From NCBI GenBank assembly GCA_946122785.1, contig CAMGYJ010000011.1, forward strand, positions 40,822,513 through 40,886,512: DNA of 64,000 bases. Direction: 5' to 3'. Below, in pieces: positions 51,750 through 62,700 of the stretch. The position numbers were made by a program, and so were the translations under genes. Source of the DNA: Linum tenue. Its lineage: Eukaryota > Streptophyta > Magnoliopsida > Malpighiales > Linaceae. The notes under the pieces are model-generated. The model did no database searches, was not told the origin of the DNA, and saw nothing but the letters and a program-made list of their open reading frames with translations. Positions within the stretch are counted from its first letter, which is position 1. Each line of letters starts with the position of its first letter.

Positions 51750-53174
51750 TGATAGACCGTTATTTACACATGTTTTCACCCCTGTTCTTACACCGTTTGA
51801 TGTATTGATTCTCGTGTTTTAGGCCGATTTCACGCTAGGTTGTGCTTGGTTGTGATATTTCAGGTCCTAAGACGTGAATGAAGGCTTAGGAGCGAGTCTG
51901 GGGTCGATTGGACGAAGGTCGGACGCATGGCGAGGTTCCAAGGAGGCTGCACGGCCAGACCAGGGAGTCGCACGGCCGTGCAATGGAGCAAGTTGGCCGT
52001 GCGACATTATGCGAGCACGCACGGGCAGAGCAGGAAACCCGCACGGCCGTGCAAGTGACCCGTTTGGCCGTGCGGGTTGGTGCGAGAGCTTGCACGGGCA
52101 CAAGCGAAATCCGCACGGCCGTGCAAGGTGCAATCTTGGCCGTGCGAGATGGCTGAGGTTCGACTTAATGGTACGCCGCGTTTTGAGGTGCACGGCCAGA
52201 ATGGTGATATGCACGGCCGTGCACCCTGGCCGTGCGAGTCGGGAAATTCTGGTTTTTAAGCGGATACCGAGCCAAACAGAAGGAGATTCGAGTTTTGGAG
52301 AGACAGAGCGGTTCCTAGAGAGAGAAAGCGACGAACAAGAGCCTCCAAGTGCCCTAGATCGATCTTCAACACCATTGGAGCTTGGTTTGAGCTTGGAGAA
52401 ATGCCTATTCAACGTCCAGGAGCAGAAATCCATCTTCACAGTATGATTTCCGCGTCTGATTCTGCTTTTGCTTCTCTCTCCATGGAGTAGTTCCCCCATT
52501 CATCTGGGTGTGGGAAACCCTAGATCTGTATGTTAGGTTTGATTGTATGAACCCAAGTATTGATTCTATGATTTGATTATATTCGATTGAGGTTTGAATG
52601 ATTGAATGACTTGAATCCTGATCAAATTCCTATTGTTTCTGCTTTAACCTAGAATGATAATATCTGCCTAGGTTGATAGAGTATCCTTAATCGAAGGTAG
52701 TGAATTGCTGACTTTAGTCGAGGAGCCAGTTCACTATTCTGTACCGAATTCCATTCGGTAGTGGAGGTTTTGTTCGTAGGGCCTCAATCTGTTTACTCCG
52801 GTGTAGGTTAGTCGCCAACTAGAGACTCAGATTGAGAGGGTCTGAAGACCTTTAGTCGAGACTTCAGACTGTTTGAGAACCTTCCGCAGTATAACTATCA
52901 TAGAAATCGAACTTGGCAATTACAATCCGGCTTAACTGCAGTCTAGGGGGAACCATATCCGGGTGACCTCTCTTAACCTGAATACAACCGTTTAGTTGTT
53001 TTGTTTGCTTGTTAGTTTAGAACTTCACTAAAGTTTCATTGCTAGATAATACGAATTCACTGAGTAGTCATCACATCTAGGACCCGGGTTGACATTAAAA
53101 CCCAACCCGCTATACTACGCTTTAGGAAGTGGTTACACTTGGCCAATTTCTAGAGTGACAGTAACAGCGAGTCA
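51750..53174 (+). repeat. Athila-like 5' LTR
   Basis: TGATAGACCGTTATT...CAGCGAGTCA. Contains the palindrome GCACGGCCGTGC at 51970, 52041, 52113 and 52211. The opposing 190-210-codon frames on both strands are products of this repeat. Confidence 0.95.
51940..52235. repeat. GCACGGCCGTGC palindrome cluster in the LTR
   Basis: Four perfect 12-bp palindromes (51970-51981, 52041-52052, 52113-52124, 52211-52222) with half-sites TGGCCGTGCG and GCACGGCCAG between them, at about 70-100 bp spacing. GC- and CpG-rich compared with the rest of the LTR. Confidence 0.92.
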
Positions 53175-53180
53175 AGTTTT

Positions 53181-53198
53181 TGGCGCCGTTGCCGGGGA
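53181..53198 (+). promoter_or_regulatory. Athila-type primer-binding site
   Basis: TGGCGCCGTTGCCGGGGA lies six bases after the 5' LTR, the standard Athila/Tat primer site (complementary to a tRNA 3' end, usually given as tRNA-Asp). Confidence 0.9.
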
Positions 53199-53353
53199 CG
53201 GCTAGGTTGTTGAAGAAAAGTGATTTCTGTTACTTTAGCATTTTCATTTTTTCATTGAGTTTTTGTTTTTCCCACTTGTGCCTTCACGGGTTTGCCTTGC
53301 TTGATTGTGTGCAGATAGTGCATGACCCGTAGCCAGTCGGGAGGTTTACTGCG

Positions 53354-54121
53354 TTGGATCCAGAGATTGAACGCACCTGCAACCAACTTCGGAGACAACA
53401 GCGAACTAGACTGGCTACGGTGGAGTACAGAGACGGCCAATTGAGCAGCGAATCCGAGGACGAGCGCGAGATGGAGGGCGAAGACATCCCACAACCGGGG
53501 AATGCCCGACAGGCTCCCCCGGTGAATCAGCATCCACCACCACCGCCGGATCCCACCTTGGAGTACTACTACACTCCACGGATTGCTGACATCCGCCCGG
53601 TCATCCTCTATCCACCCATCCCAGCAAACAACCTCGAGATCAAGCCATGCTGGATTCAACTCATTACATCATCTATCCAGTTCCATGGTTTGAAGGAAGA
53701 GGAGGCCCGGGCACACCTTTCCCGTTTTCTGCAGCTGACGAACGGGTTCAAACTGAATGGTGTTCCAGATGACGCAATCCGCCTTCACCTCTTCCCCCAT
53801 TCTTTGGCGGGGAATGCTAAGAGGTGGTTGGAGACCCAGCCCCCACTGTCAATCACTTCTTGGGACGATCTGGCGGATAAGTTCGTGCACAGATATTATC
53901 CGGCATCGAAGACTACTGAGATTCAGCGGGAGATCACTCACTTCCGCCAAGAGCCAGATGAGTCCCTTCGAGATGCATGGGAGCGGTACATGGGATACTT
54001 CTGGCAGTGTCCCCATCATGGCTTCAGCGATGCTTACAGTAGGGAACTTCTACAGTGCCCTCACCCCAGACAGCCAGAGGGTGATAGAGTCTTTATGCCC
54101 AGGAGGGGATATTCTTACTAA
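53354..54121 (+). pseudogene. Athila-like Gag, N-terminal frame
   Basis: The frame is open from 53354 (a TTG codon; the native start is uncertain, first in-frame ATG at 53471). After an acidic, Pro-rich leader comes the Athila Gag core: IQLITSSIQFHGLKEEEARA, FLQLTNGFKLNGVPDDAIRL, FPHSLAGNAKRWLETQPPLS, WDDLADKFVHRYYPASKTTE, then ESLRDAWERYMGYFWQCPHH. A frameshift near 54040 moves the protein to the frame that ends at 55649. Confidence 0.9.
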
Positions 54122-55649
54122 GACTCCACCCGAGCTGAACCAGATGATCAGTACTTTGGCTGCCCGCGATCATTCCTGGGGGCAGAACAACAGAGGTAGG
54201 AATTCCCGGGACCGAGGTGTGCATGCTATGGAGGCCAGATCCGGGTTAGAGCAGCAGGTGGCTGAGTTGGTGCAGACATTGAAGCAGCCTAACAGTCTCC
54301 TTCCGGGCCGAGGTGTAGCTACGCCTCCAGTAGCTCAGTGTCAGTGGTGTGAGAGCCCAAATCACCTGGTGGAGGATTGTCAATCTATGAGGGAGTCCTC
54401 CACCCCCCAAGAGCAGGTGGCCTTCTTCGCCAATGCTCGGCGCCTCGACCCATACAGCAACACCTACAATGAAGGATGGCGCCAGCATCCCAACTTCGCC
54501 TGGAGCAGCAACACCAACAAACCACCTGGTTTCCCAGCACCAGCAGGTGGTTTTCAGCAGAGGCAGCCCTTGCAGGATAGGCAGGGGTCACCACCACAGC
54601 AGCAGCCTTACCAGCCTAGGCAAGGGCAGCCATTCCAGCAGCCTCAACGTCAGTATGCCGAGCCAGCAGCAGCGCCAGCTCCCGATAATCAGATGACCGA
54701 GCTGAAGAACATTTTGGCAGCATTCATGACCACCAGCCAGGCAAGTATCACGAGGATGGATCAGACCATAGCTTCACTGGAGGCAGGCCAGAGAACCCTG
54801 GAGGCAGGACAGAGGAACCAGGGTGCCATTCTGCAAGATTTACAGAACCAGGTTGGCGCCATAGCTCGCCAGATTACTACTCGGGCCCCGGGGACTCTAC
54901 CTGCCACCACCATCCCCAATCCACGGGACCCGCATGAGACAGCACATGCCATTTTCACCCTGAGCGGCAGGCCTACATCAGCTGATCCTGCCCCGACCAG
55001 GCAGGAGGAACCATTACCTGCTTCAGCACTTCCAGCCGGTGATGCAGAAGTGCGGGTGGAGAAGGAAGCTCCTGCTCCCAAGCCACAACCAGTGGTGAAG
55101 GAGCACGTACCCCAGCTTCCCTTCCCCACTCGCCTTCACAAAGACAAGCTGGAGACTGAGTTTGCCAAGTTTATGGCAATGTTGAAGCAGCTCAACATCA
55201 GCGTACCATTTGTGGAGGCACTGTCGAAGATGCCCAAGTACGCAAAGTTCATGAAAGATCTCTGCACCAACAAGAAGAAACTTGGGGATCTCTCGACAGT
55301 GCTGCTGAGCGAGGAATGTTCTGCCATCCTCCAGAACAAGCTGCCCGAAAAGCGCAAGGATCCAGGGAGTTTTACTATCCCTCTTACTATTGGCAGCATG
55401 CATGTAGGAAAGTCCTTGGCGGACCTAGGAGCTAGCATCAATGTCATGCCATATAAATTGTTCAAAAAGCTAGACCTAGGTGAACTTAGCCCTACTAGGA
55501 TGAGCATTCAGCTAGCTGATCGTTCCGTGGTGCATCCTAGGGGTATCATAGAAGATTTGTTTGTTAATGTGGGTGCATTCACATATCCTGTTGATTTTGT
55601 TATTCTGGATATAAATGATGATGTGGATGTGCCTTTGATTATGGGTTGA
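54040..55649 (+). pseudogene. Athila-like Gag C-terminus and protease
   Basis: NFYSALTPDSQRVIESLCPG continues Gag. CQWCESPNHLVEDC is the single zinc knuckle (C-x2-C-x4-H-x4-C). Gln/Pro-rich linker and the coiled-coil-like SLEAGQRTLEAGQRNQGAIL follow. The segment FPTRLHKDKLETEFAKFMAM, ISVPFVEALSKMPKYAKFMK precedes the retropepsin, whose site is SLADLGASINVMPYKLF (DLGAS). The flap and end read LADRSVVHPRGIIEDLFVNV and DVDVPLIMG. The frame ends at TGA 55647 where the family has Arg (CGA): IMG*PFLAT. Confidence 0.9.
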
Positions 55650-56164
55650 CCATTTCTTGCCACCGCCAAGGCACTGATTGATGTGCATGATGGTAAACTG
55701 ATCCTGCGTGCTGGAAATGAACAGGCTATTTTTCCTGTGACTGAGTTTGATCATTGTGCTATGATTTCTGTATCGCCTGTGCATGCTATTTCTGATCAGG
55801 TACACGAGCCTGTCGTGTACCCTTCTGCACCTCTCATTTTGCAGGATCCGCCTATCATTCCTTCGTCGCCACTCCATCCAGTCTCGCCTCCGAACAAAAA
55901 GCTCAAGGAGGAGTGGCGACCGAAGCCGCAGGTGGCTAAGCCGGCACGGAAGAAGAGTGGAGACCACTATGAGCTGGTCCCACCCCCTGCACCACGACCA
56001 CCCTGGCCATCCGAGTACTCACTCGCCTGCATCTTGCCGGACGGCCAGGTCGAGCTGACCGATGCTAGTGGTTGCAACCGTCGGGTGCACGGTCACCACC
56101 TGAAGCTGTACCTCAAGAGCGATGTGGATCCGCTCTTGGAGGCACCTGTTCCTGCACCTCCCTG
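55650..56164 (+). pseudogene. Protease end joined to the pol C-terminal tail
   Basis: The frame continues PFLATAKALIDVHDGKLILR from the protease. After a short acidic/Pro-rich join (about 55800-55930) it reads RPPWPSEYSLACI and GCNRRVHGHHLKLYLKS, which resembles the extreme C-terminus of Athila pol (NGHRLKPYL motif). About 4 kb of RT, RNase H and integrase that should lie between is missing. Confidence 0.75.
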
Positions 56165-57404
56165 AGTATCCACCATGGGCGTCCAGCTAAAAGACGGTAA
56201 AGAAGCGCTTGTGGGGAGGCAACCCCACCACGGTTTGACTTTCTTTCTTATGTTTCGAGTCGGATTGCGATTTGGTTTGGTTTTGGTTTGTTTCCTTTGT
56301 TCTGGATGATGTCTTATTGGGCTGACATCGGACCTAACATATTCTGGTTGAGCTCTTCTGTTCCCCTTGAGCTGTGCTGTGTTCCCGACTGGTCCATTTC
56401 CAGTCTCCTGCAGTCCGTGCATACCGGTAACATCGTTCCCCTTTCCTTCCCTCTTCTCCATTGAGGGCAATGTCGATCTTAAGTGTGGGGGGGATGTTTA
56501 TCTTTTGACTGCATTAGATCTGTTTGTGTGCTTGGAGCCTAGTCCACTGTCCAAATTTTTAAATTTGAGGGCTCCAAGTACGTGTTCCTTGCAATTACCT
56601 GCTCAGTATGCTTTGAATTGACAGTCTCTGTAGTGGTTTGCAACCTAGGGAGGTAGTGTAGCACTATGGAGGATGTTGATGCATTTAAGAAGTCTCATTT
56701 CTTCTTCATAGTGTGTTGGTTGATTGAGTGAATTAGTGATCTTAGGACCCTTGAATTGTGTGGTGTTGTGGACTCTCTACCTGTCATGGACTCTTGTATC
56801 ATGTTTTGCAAGTAACAGGTGCTCGAAATGTGCTTTGAAATAACGTCTCCCGTGCGAATAGGGCGAAAGTGTGTAAGGGGAGACGGGAATCCGTTCCCAA
56901 TTTCCACCTACTACCTCCAGCCCCCTTACATGTCTTTCCCCCGCACGAGGCTCGAGACAACTGCTCCTGGCATGGCCGGTAAGAGCCGGGCTCCCGCAAA
57001 ACCTTTGCTAGGTGGGAGCCCTCGTTTTTGCAAAAACAGGTTGGAACCCTTGAAAAAAAAAGAGAAAAACAGAAAAACAAGCAAAAAGAAGAAAGAAAAG
57101 GGGTTCCAACCATCTCCAAAAAGAAAATCGAGCACCTTGAAAAATGTGAGTCCATGATCTTTTGTTTTTGAGAGTCTCTTCATCCACGATTCATTTGTCC
57201 TCTGTTCACTGTTTGCCATGATGCTGACTCGAGACTAGTGCTCTCGCCGAAGAAGCTATGAGATGACTTGTGCGTCGGTTGACCTCGTAAGTTGCTAAAT
57301 GATCTAGGAAGTCCTCTACCTACGATCGAGGTTGTTTGTTGCTACAGAGGTTTGGAGAGTTGCATTGGTTTGAGATAGGTTTGCTTGGGGACAAGCAAAC
57401 GGTT

Positions 57405-57419
57405 AAGTGTGGGGGAGTT
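57405..57419 (+). promoter_or_regulatory. Athila-like polypurine tract
   Basis: AAGTGTGGGGGAGTT directly precedes the 3' LTR and follows the family motif GCTTGGGGACAAGCAAACG. A second AAGTGTGGGGGGG at 56479 is the internal copy usual in Athila elements. Confidence 0.85.
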
Positions 57420-58844
57420 TGATAGACCGTTATTTACACATGTTTTCACCCCTGTTCTTACACCGTTTGATGTATTGATTCTCGTGTTTTAGGCCGATTT
57501 CACGCTAGGTTGTGCTTGGTTGTGATATTTCAGGTCCTAAGACGTGAATGAAGGCTTAGGAGCGAGTCTGGGGTCGATTGGACGAAGGTCGGACGCATGG
57601 CGAGGTTCCAAGGAGGCTGCACGGCCAGACCAGGGAGTCGCACGGCCGTGCAATGGAGCAAGTTGGCCGTGCGACATTATGCGAGCACGCACGGGCAGAG
57701 CAGGAAACCCGCACGGCCGTGCAAGTGACCCGTTTGGCCGTGCGGGTTGGTGCGAGAGCTTGCACGGGCACAAGCGAAATCCACACGGCCGTGCAAGGTG
57801 CAATCCTGGCCGTGCGAGATGGCTGAGGTTCGACTTAATGGTACGCCGCGTTTTGAGGTGCACGGCCAGAATGGTGATATGCACGGCCGTGCACCCTGGC
57901 CGTGCGAGTCGGGAAATTCTGGTTTTTAAGCGGATTCCGAGCCAAACAGAAGGAGATTCGAGTTTTGGAGAGACAGAGCGGTTCCTAGAGAGAGAAAGCG
58001 ACGAACAATAGCCTCCAAGTGCCCTAGATCGATCTTCAACACCATTGGAGCTTGGTTTGAGCTTGGAGAAGTGCCGATTCAACGTCCAAGAGCAGAAATC
58101 CATCTTCACAGTATGATTTCCGCGTCTGATTCTGCTTTTGCTTCTCTCTCCATGGAGTAGTTCCCCCATTCATCTGGGTGTGGGAAACCCTAGATCTGTA
58201 TGTTAGGTTTGATTGTATGAACCCAAGTATTGATTCTATGATTTGATTATATTCGATTGAGGTTTGAATGATTGAATGACTTGAATCCTGATCAAATTCC
58301 TGTTGTTTCTGCTTTAACCTAGAATGATAATATCTGCCTAGGTTGATAGAGTATCCTTAATCGAAGGTAGTGAATTGCTGACTTTAGTCGAGGAGCCAGT
58401 TCACTATTCTGTACCGAATTCCATTCGGTAGTGGAGGTTTTGTTCGTAGGGCCTCAATCTGTTTACTCCGGTGTAGGTTAGTCGCCAGCTAGAGACTCAG
58501 ATTGAGAGGGTCTGAAGACCTTTAGTCGAGACTTCAGACTGTTTGAGAATCTTCCGCAGTATAACTATCATAGAAATCGAACTTGGCAATTACAATCCGG
58601 CTTAACTGCAGTCTAGGGGGAACCATATCCGGGTGACCTCTCTTAACCTGAATACAACCGTTTAGTTGTTTTGTTTGCTTGTTAGTTTAGAACTTCACTA
58701 AAGTTTCATTGCTAGATAATACGAATTCACTGAGTAGTCATCACATCTAGGACCCGGGTTGACATTAAAACCCAACCCGCTATACTACGCTTTAGGAAGT
58801 GGTTACACTTGGCCAATTTCTAGAGTGACAGTAACAGCGAGTCA
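57420..58844 (+). repeat. Athila-like 3' LTR
   Basis: Same length as the 5' LTR. Differences noted by eye include loss of one palindrome arm at 57783 (ACACGGCC), changes at the CGGATACC/CGGATTCC and AACAAGAGCC/AACAATAGCC sites, and a few others. Confidence 0.95.
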
Positions 58845-58849
58845 AAGAT

Positions 58850-59718
58850 CTTGGCCATTTGTCTTACTTCCTCGGTATTGAGGTGCATCGGTCTAACCGA
58901 GACATTCTCTTTAGTCAACACCAGTATGTTACCGACCTTCTTGAGGATCATCGTTTCAGCGACTGTATTCCGGTTTGGACACCTATTGAGCTTAATCTTA
59001 AGCTCGGACAGGATTCTGGCGCACCTCTCACTAATGGTCTGATATACGGAAGCATTGTGGGAAGTCTTATTTATCTTATGGCCACACACCCAGACATTGC
59101 GTATGTCGTACAGATTGTTTGCTAGTTTATGGCGGGCCCCCGAGTTTATCATCTTGCTACAGTTCATCGTATTCTTCGCTATCTACAGGGGACTCGTGAT
59201 GTTGGCCTATTTCTTCCTGCTACATGTGACTTGTGTTTACGAGCTTACTCTGATTCTGATTATGTAGGTTGTATTGATACTTGCAGGTCTACGACTGGGT
59301 GGTGCGTTCAGTTTGGGGATGCATTTATCTCTTGACGGTGTAAGAAGCAGAACAAGGTATCAAAATGTCCACGGAGGCTGAATATATATCTATGTATGAT
59401 GTCGGATCCGAGATGGAGTGGCTTCATCGACTTCTGGCCAATCTTGGTGTTACTGTTCCCTCACCCATGGTGTTGCACGTGGACAAAACTAGTGCTATTC
59501 AGATTGCTGTGAATCATATTCTCCATAACCGCACCAAGCCCATTGAGGTTCACACCCACTATATTCGGGACTTGGTTAGTGCTGGGGTGGTTCAGCTTCG
59601 CTACATTCCCACTGAAGATCAAGTGGTCGATCTGCTCACCAAATCGTTCACTATGAAGCGTCATTGGTTTCTCACTAGCAAATTGATGCTTCGGGACCAG
59701 CATCAATTTAGGGGAGGC
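58850..59718 (+). pseudogene. Copia-3 RT C-terminus and RNase H
   Basis: LGHLSYFLGIEVHRSNRDIL and QHQYVTDLLEDHRF resume the RT after the Athila insertion. GSIVGSLIYLMATHPDIAYV, VHRILRYLQGTRDVGLFLPA and YSDSDYVGCIDTCRSTTGWC enter RNase H. STEAEYISMYDVGSEMEWLH, LHVDKTSAIQIAVNHILHNR, IEVHTHYIRD and EDQVVDLLTKS complete it. Two stops (59125, 59334) and a frameshift. Confidence 0.88.
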
Positions 59719-59974
59719 TGTTAGCGAATGTCCAGCCCATGTATGACATGTGATTGGGCCATGCACATGCATACTATTGTTCGGTTGTTGGGCTTGGATT
59801 GAAGGAGAGTAGCCGAGTATGGTTTGTTGGTCTTGGATTGAACGTGTTAAGCAATAACAGACGATAGCTCGGAGAGTCTTGAGGCTCTCCCGTGGATTAG
59901 TCCTGAACCTTTCAGGGATACCATGTAAATCTGCGTCTCTTCATACTTTGATTTCCGTTTCGATATGTCTAACA
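59719..59974 (+). repeat. Copia-3 3' LTR (256 bp)
   Basis: TGTTAGCGAATGTCCAG...GATATGTCTAACA; 28 bp shorter than the 5' LTR because the segment around the TATA-like box is missing. Followed by TSD GTAGA. Confidence 0.9.
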
Positions 59975-59979
59975 GTAGA

Positions 59980-60719
59980 ATGTTAATAGGCTTTAGAGAA
60001 TTTTTAGGCAAGAAAACATTTAGGAACATCTGCCAATTTTATACATTTAATGTACCTTTTATCTGGCAATTTGAATTGCAATTAGGTACAAGTGCAGTCG
60101 GGTACATATGCAACTGGTATATGTGTTATTTAAGAGAAATTTAAGTGAATTCGAAGATTTATTAGAATGTATTGAATTTCTAATTGGAATTTTCATGTGT
60201 TTTATGTTTAGGCTCTATGCTGGCTTATTGCATTTAGAGTTTTCAGTTTAGGTTCTGTTTTTGACCTTTTTGTTTAGGGTTAGAAGAATGGTTGTATACC
60301 TTTTAGCACGTCTAATATCTAATCAGATTACTAATATTAACTTGTGTTTTTGGAAATATTAATGTAATATGCATTTTGCACTCTCTCCTCAAAATAGTGA
60401 AAGATGGATCCTCTAGCCTGTAAACTAACAAAAACCGCATTAATGAACCATGAACATCTGTGTATTCAATCACTTTCTTGATTTTTCGATTGCCACCTAC
60501 ATTATGATTTTTCAATCACTTCTCTTCATTTTTATTTCGCGATTCAGATTTCATAGGTTGTAAATCATTTTTTATAATTTTTTATATACATATTTTTTGT
60601 AATTTTTATATAAATATATTTTTATAATTAAGGATGTTACTTTTAATGTACCCTCTTGTTAGCAAATTGAGCTTATTGATCCCATTAATGACTTTCATCT
60701 AATTTCTAAATGACCTAAG
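59980..60719. other. AT-rich spacer
   Basis: No supported feature. Possibly continues whatever element held the 48104-48662 block. Confidence 0.35.
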
Positions 60720-60912
60720 TTATCACAATTCAACCACTCAATTGTTACTCGACTTAAGAACCTTCCTCAGCCTGTACCTTGCCAGAAGGGCCACCTCTTC
60801 ATTTAGCTCTACCAACCTCATACGCCACTTTGAAAGCTTGCTCATAATATGATACTCTCCTATTCAATTTCCACTCATGCACTAACAAAGAACTTGGCAG
60901 TGCATATCGTCT

Positions 60913-61816
60913 CTTAAGTCCAACATCCATTACGGTCGACATCATCCTTCTTCTCTCTAACGTTTTTCTCTGCCTTCTCTCTTACTTCCTTCCTTCTTTC
61001 CCAGGCAGAGGCAGTCATAGGGGCTACTACCGGCGTCCCTCCGGCAACCGGCGGCAGCCCTCCGCCCCACTCTTTCAATTTTTGCAGTCCGTCCTTCCTT
61101 TCGTAGTGTAGTATTCCACTCTCTTTCGCATGTTCCATCTTTTTCGTTTCGCTTCTTTTCATCAGTGAATGTTCCTCCCCTTGTGGGTTTCCTTCCTCCC
61201 CCTTCGCTGGATGATCTTTTGCCCTCTGATTTGATGTTTTCAGATCTGGAGATGTGTGTGCTCTAAGATGCAAAGGAGGCTAGATCTTTTAGATCTGGCT
61301 TGTCTTCTCCTCATCCTTCCTCTGTCTACCTCCTTGCTTCACTTTGCAAGTGCTTGTGATTCGGAGATGCGGCCATTGGCTTGGACACGGCTGGAGAGCT
61401 TGAAGACATAAGTTTTTTCCTACGTTGCCACCGTCTGCCGTCCGATTGCTCTGATGTGTTCTCTTGTGAATGGTCGCCGAGATGCAGACGACGATTGGCT
61501 CGGGGAGGCTTGTGTGGAGGTTCTCCTTTCCTCATCCCTCTACTCGGGGTAGCTGGTTCCTTTGGATTTGGCTGGTGGCGGCGGCGGTCCTTTTCCAGCA
61601 ACAGCGACGGAGGTTCCAGAGGAGGGCATTGAACGTCTAGGGTTAGAAGACTGAAGCTCTGGTTTTGGCCCATGGTCTGGACTCTATTGAGTCTCTGGAC
61701 TTTTGTTTGGGACTGTGTTTTAGTCTTTTAGCTTGTTGTTGTTTAATTGTCTGTAAACTTTTCCATTGGGCTTGGCCCATTTACTCTTAATGAACTTAAC
61801 TTGTCAAAAAAAAAAA
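60913..61816 (+). mobile_element. Poly(A) retroposon with TSD GCATATCGTCT
   Basis: The block ends in A11 (61806-61816) and is flanked by GCATATCGTCT (60902-60912 and 61817-61827). Length about 900 bp. The interior is CT-rich and then moderately GC-rich (61380-61640) with no RT, endonuclease or tRNA-like boxes. The 3' end CCATTTACTCTTAATGAACT resembles LINE 3' UTRs. It may be an internally deleted LINE (LINE-derived non-autonomous element) or a processed transcript. Confidence 0.72.
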
Positions 61817-62118
61817 GCATATCGTCTTAATAAAGGTTCTAAAAATCTTTTAAAATTTTAACATCGAAGACGTTCTTTCAAATCCATGACCCTACCAAAA
61901 TAGTTATTTACAGGTTTGCCTTCTTCATCTCCAACACTTCAAAGTCTTTTCCAAGGTCTCGAAGGTGAGCTCGTTTGACTCTTGCACTAGCTTGAAACTT
62001 GGTGTTCAATGAATCTCACAACTCCTTAGCAATGCCCCTATGGGAGTTAATACTCTTCAAAATAGTCATATCGATAATACTGACCAAGTAGTCTTTGCTT
62101 ACGAATCCTTTGGTTTTA

Positions 62119-62395
62119 GGGGTCGTTTGGATGAGGAATTGTAACGGATTAATTTGACGCAATTGTCTCATTTTGAGACAATTGTGCCAAATTGACTCAT
62201 TTGCCAGCAAAAAACATGGATAGATCAATATGCGTGAGGTATTTTTAATTGATTCATTTTGAGTCAATTATATTTCAATTGTTTGGGGTGGGGGCAGGTA
62301 ATTCGAATTGACTCGTTTTAATTGACTCGTTTATAAAATGAGACAATTGGTCAAATTGTCTCATTTCTAGATTGATCCGTCCAAACGACAAAGCC
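62119..62395. mobile_element. Tourist-like (PIF/Harbinger) MITE, 277 bp
   Basis: The left end GGGGTCGTTTGGATG matches the inverted right end GGCTTTGTCGTTTGGACG. The TSD is TTA (62116-62118 and 62396-62398). The interior consists of AATTGTCTCATTTTGAGACAATTG-type palindromes, here split as ATTGTCTCATTT and GAGACAATTG. Removing it with one TTA rejoins the copia Gag frame ATAAQVLK-TKGFVSKD. Confidence 0.8.
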
Positions 62396-62700
62396 TTAAT
62401 ACTTGAGCAGCAGTAGCCTTAGTTCCGGGTGTTAATTTTGTGAATTCGTCATCCACAATAGTCCAACATTCCTTCGACCTCGAGAGTTTCCATGAGGGGA
62501 CTCTAATGATCATAAATTTCATCAAACTTAGAGATACAAATTTGAGGGAAATCTCAGAACGTCCTGGTTGTTGCTTTTCTCAAATACAATACTCAATGAG
62601 TATCGATATTAAGAGAGTAATTGAAGCTCTCGAAATAGTTTTATTCGCTGGTATTGGAACAAATTAATTCTTGACGGTAAAGGAATGTACCTCGTGAAAG

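Larger units (their letters stand above)
51750..58844 (+). mobile_element. Athila-like Ty3/gypsy element, non-autonomous, 7095 bp
   Basis: Identical-length LTRs of 1425 bp (51750-53174 and 57420-58844) and TSD AAGAT (51745-51749 and 58845-58849). The PBS TGGCGCCGTTGCCGGGGA (53181-53198) is that of Athila/Tat elements. Gag and protease are present, but the sequence passes from the protease directly to the C-terminal tail of pol; RT, RNase H and integrase core are absent. The typical Athila 3' block follows (TTGTGGGGAGGCAACC at 56209, AAGTGTGGGGG at 56479). By eye about ten substitutions separate the LTRs, so it is young. Confidence 0.94.
48663..59974 (+). mobile_element. Copia-3: decayed Ty1/copia element split by an Athila-like element
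   Basis: 5' LTR 48663-48946, PBS TGGTATCATAGC (48947-48958), gag, protease, integrase fragment, RT, RNase H, polypurine tract AGGGGAGGC (59710-59718) and 3' LTR 59719-59974. TSD GTAGA on both outer sides (48658-48662 and 59975-59979). The RT reads SFSPKD|LGHLSYFLGIEV when the 7.1-kb insert and one AAGAT are removed. Many in-frame stops, several of them CAG-to-TAG changes; most of the integrase core is deleted. Own length without the insert is about 4.2 kb. Confidence 0.9.
60720..62700 (-). pseudogene. Copia gag relic (Copia-4), split by two insertions
   Basis: Minus strand pieces: ISKFDEIYDHXSPLMETLE and CWTIVDDEFTKLTPGTKATA (62560-62400), GFVSKDYLVSIIDMTILKSI and LNTKFQASARVKRAHLRDLG (62110-61900), and LVHEWKLNR (about 60880-60850). 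These are ordered blocks of a UBN2-type copia Gag. A Tourist-like MITE separates the first two and a poly(A) retroposon the last two. No LTRs or pol found nearby. Confidence 0.75.

Noticed and set aside
51867..52499. Overlapping 190-210-codon frames on both strands, duplicated at 57537-58169
   Set aside because: They lie wholly inside the Athila-like LTRs and are created by the stop-poor GCACGGCC repeats.
61326..61673. 115-codon minus-strand and 83-codon plus-strand frames
   Set aside because: Both lie in the poly(A) retroposon and match nothing recognised; composition follows local GC content.
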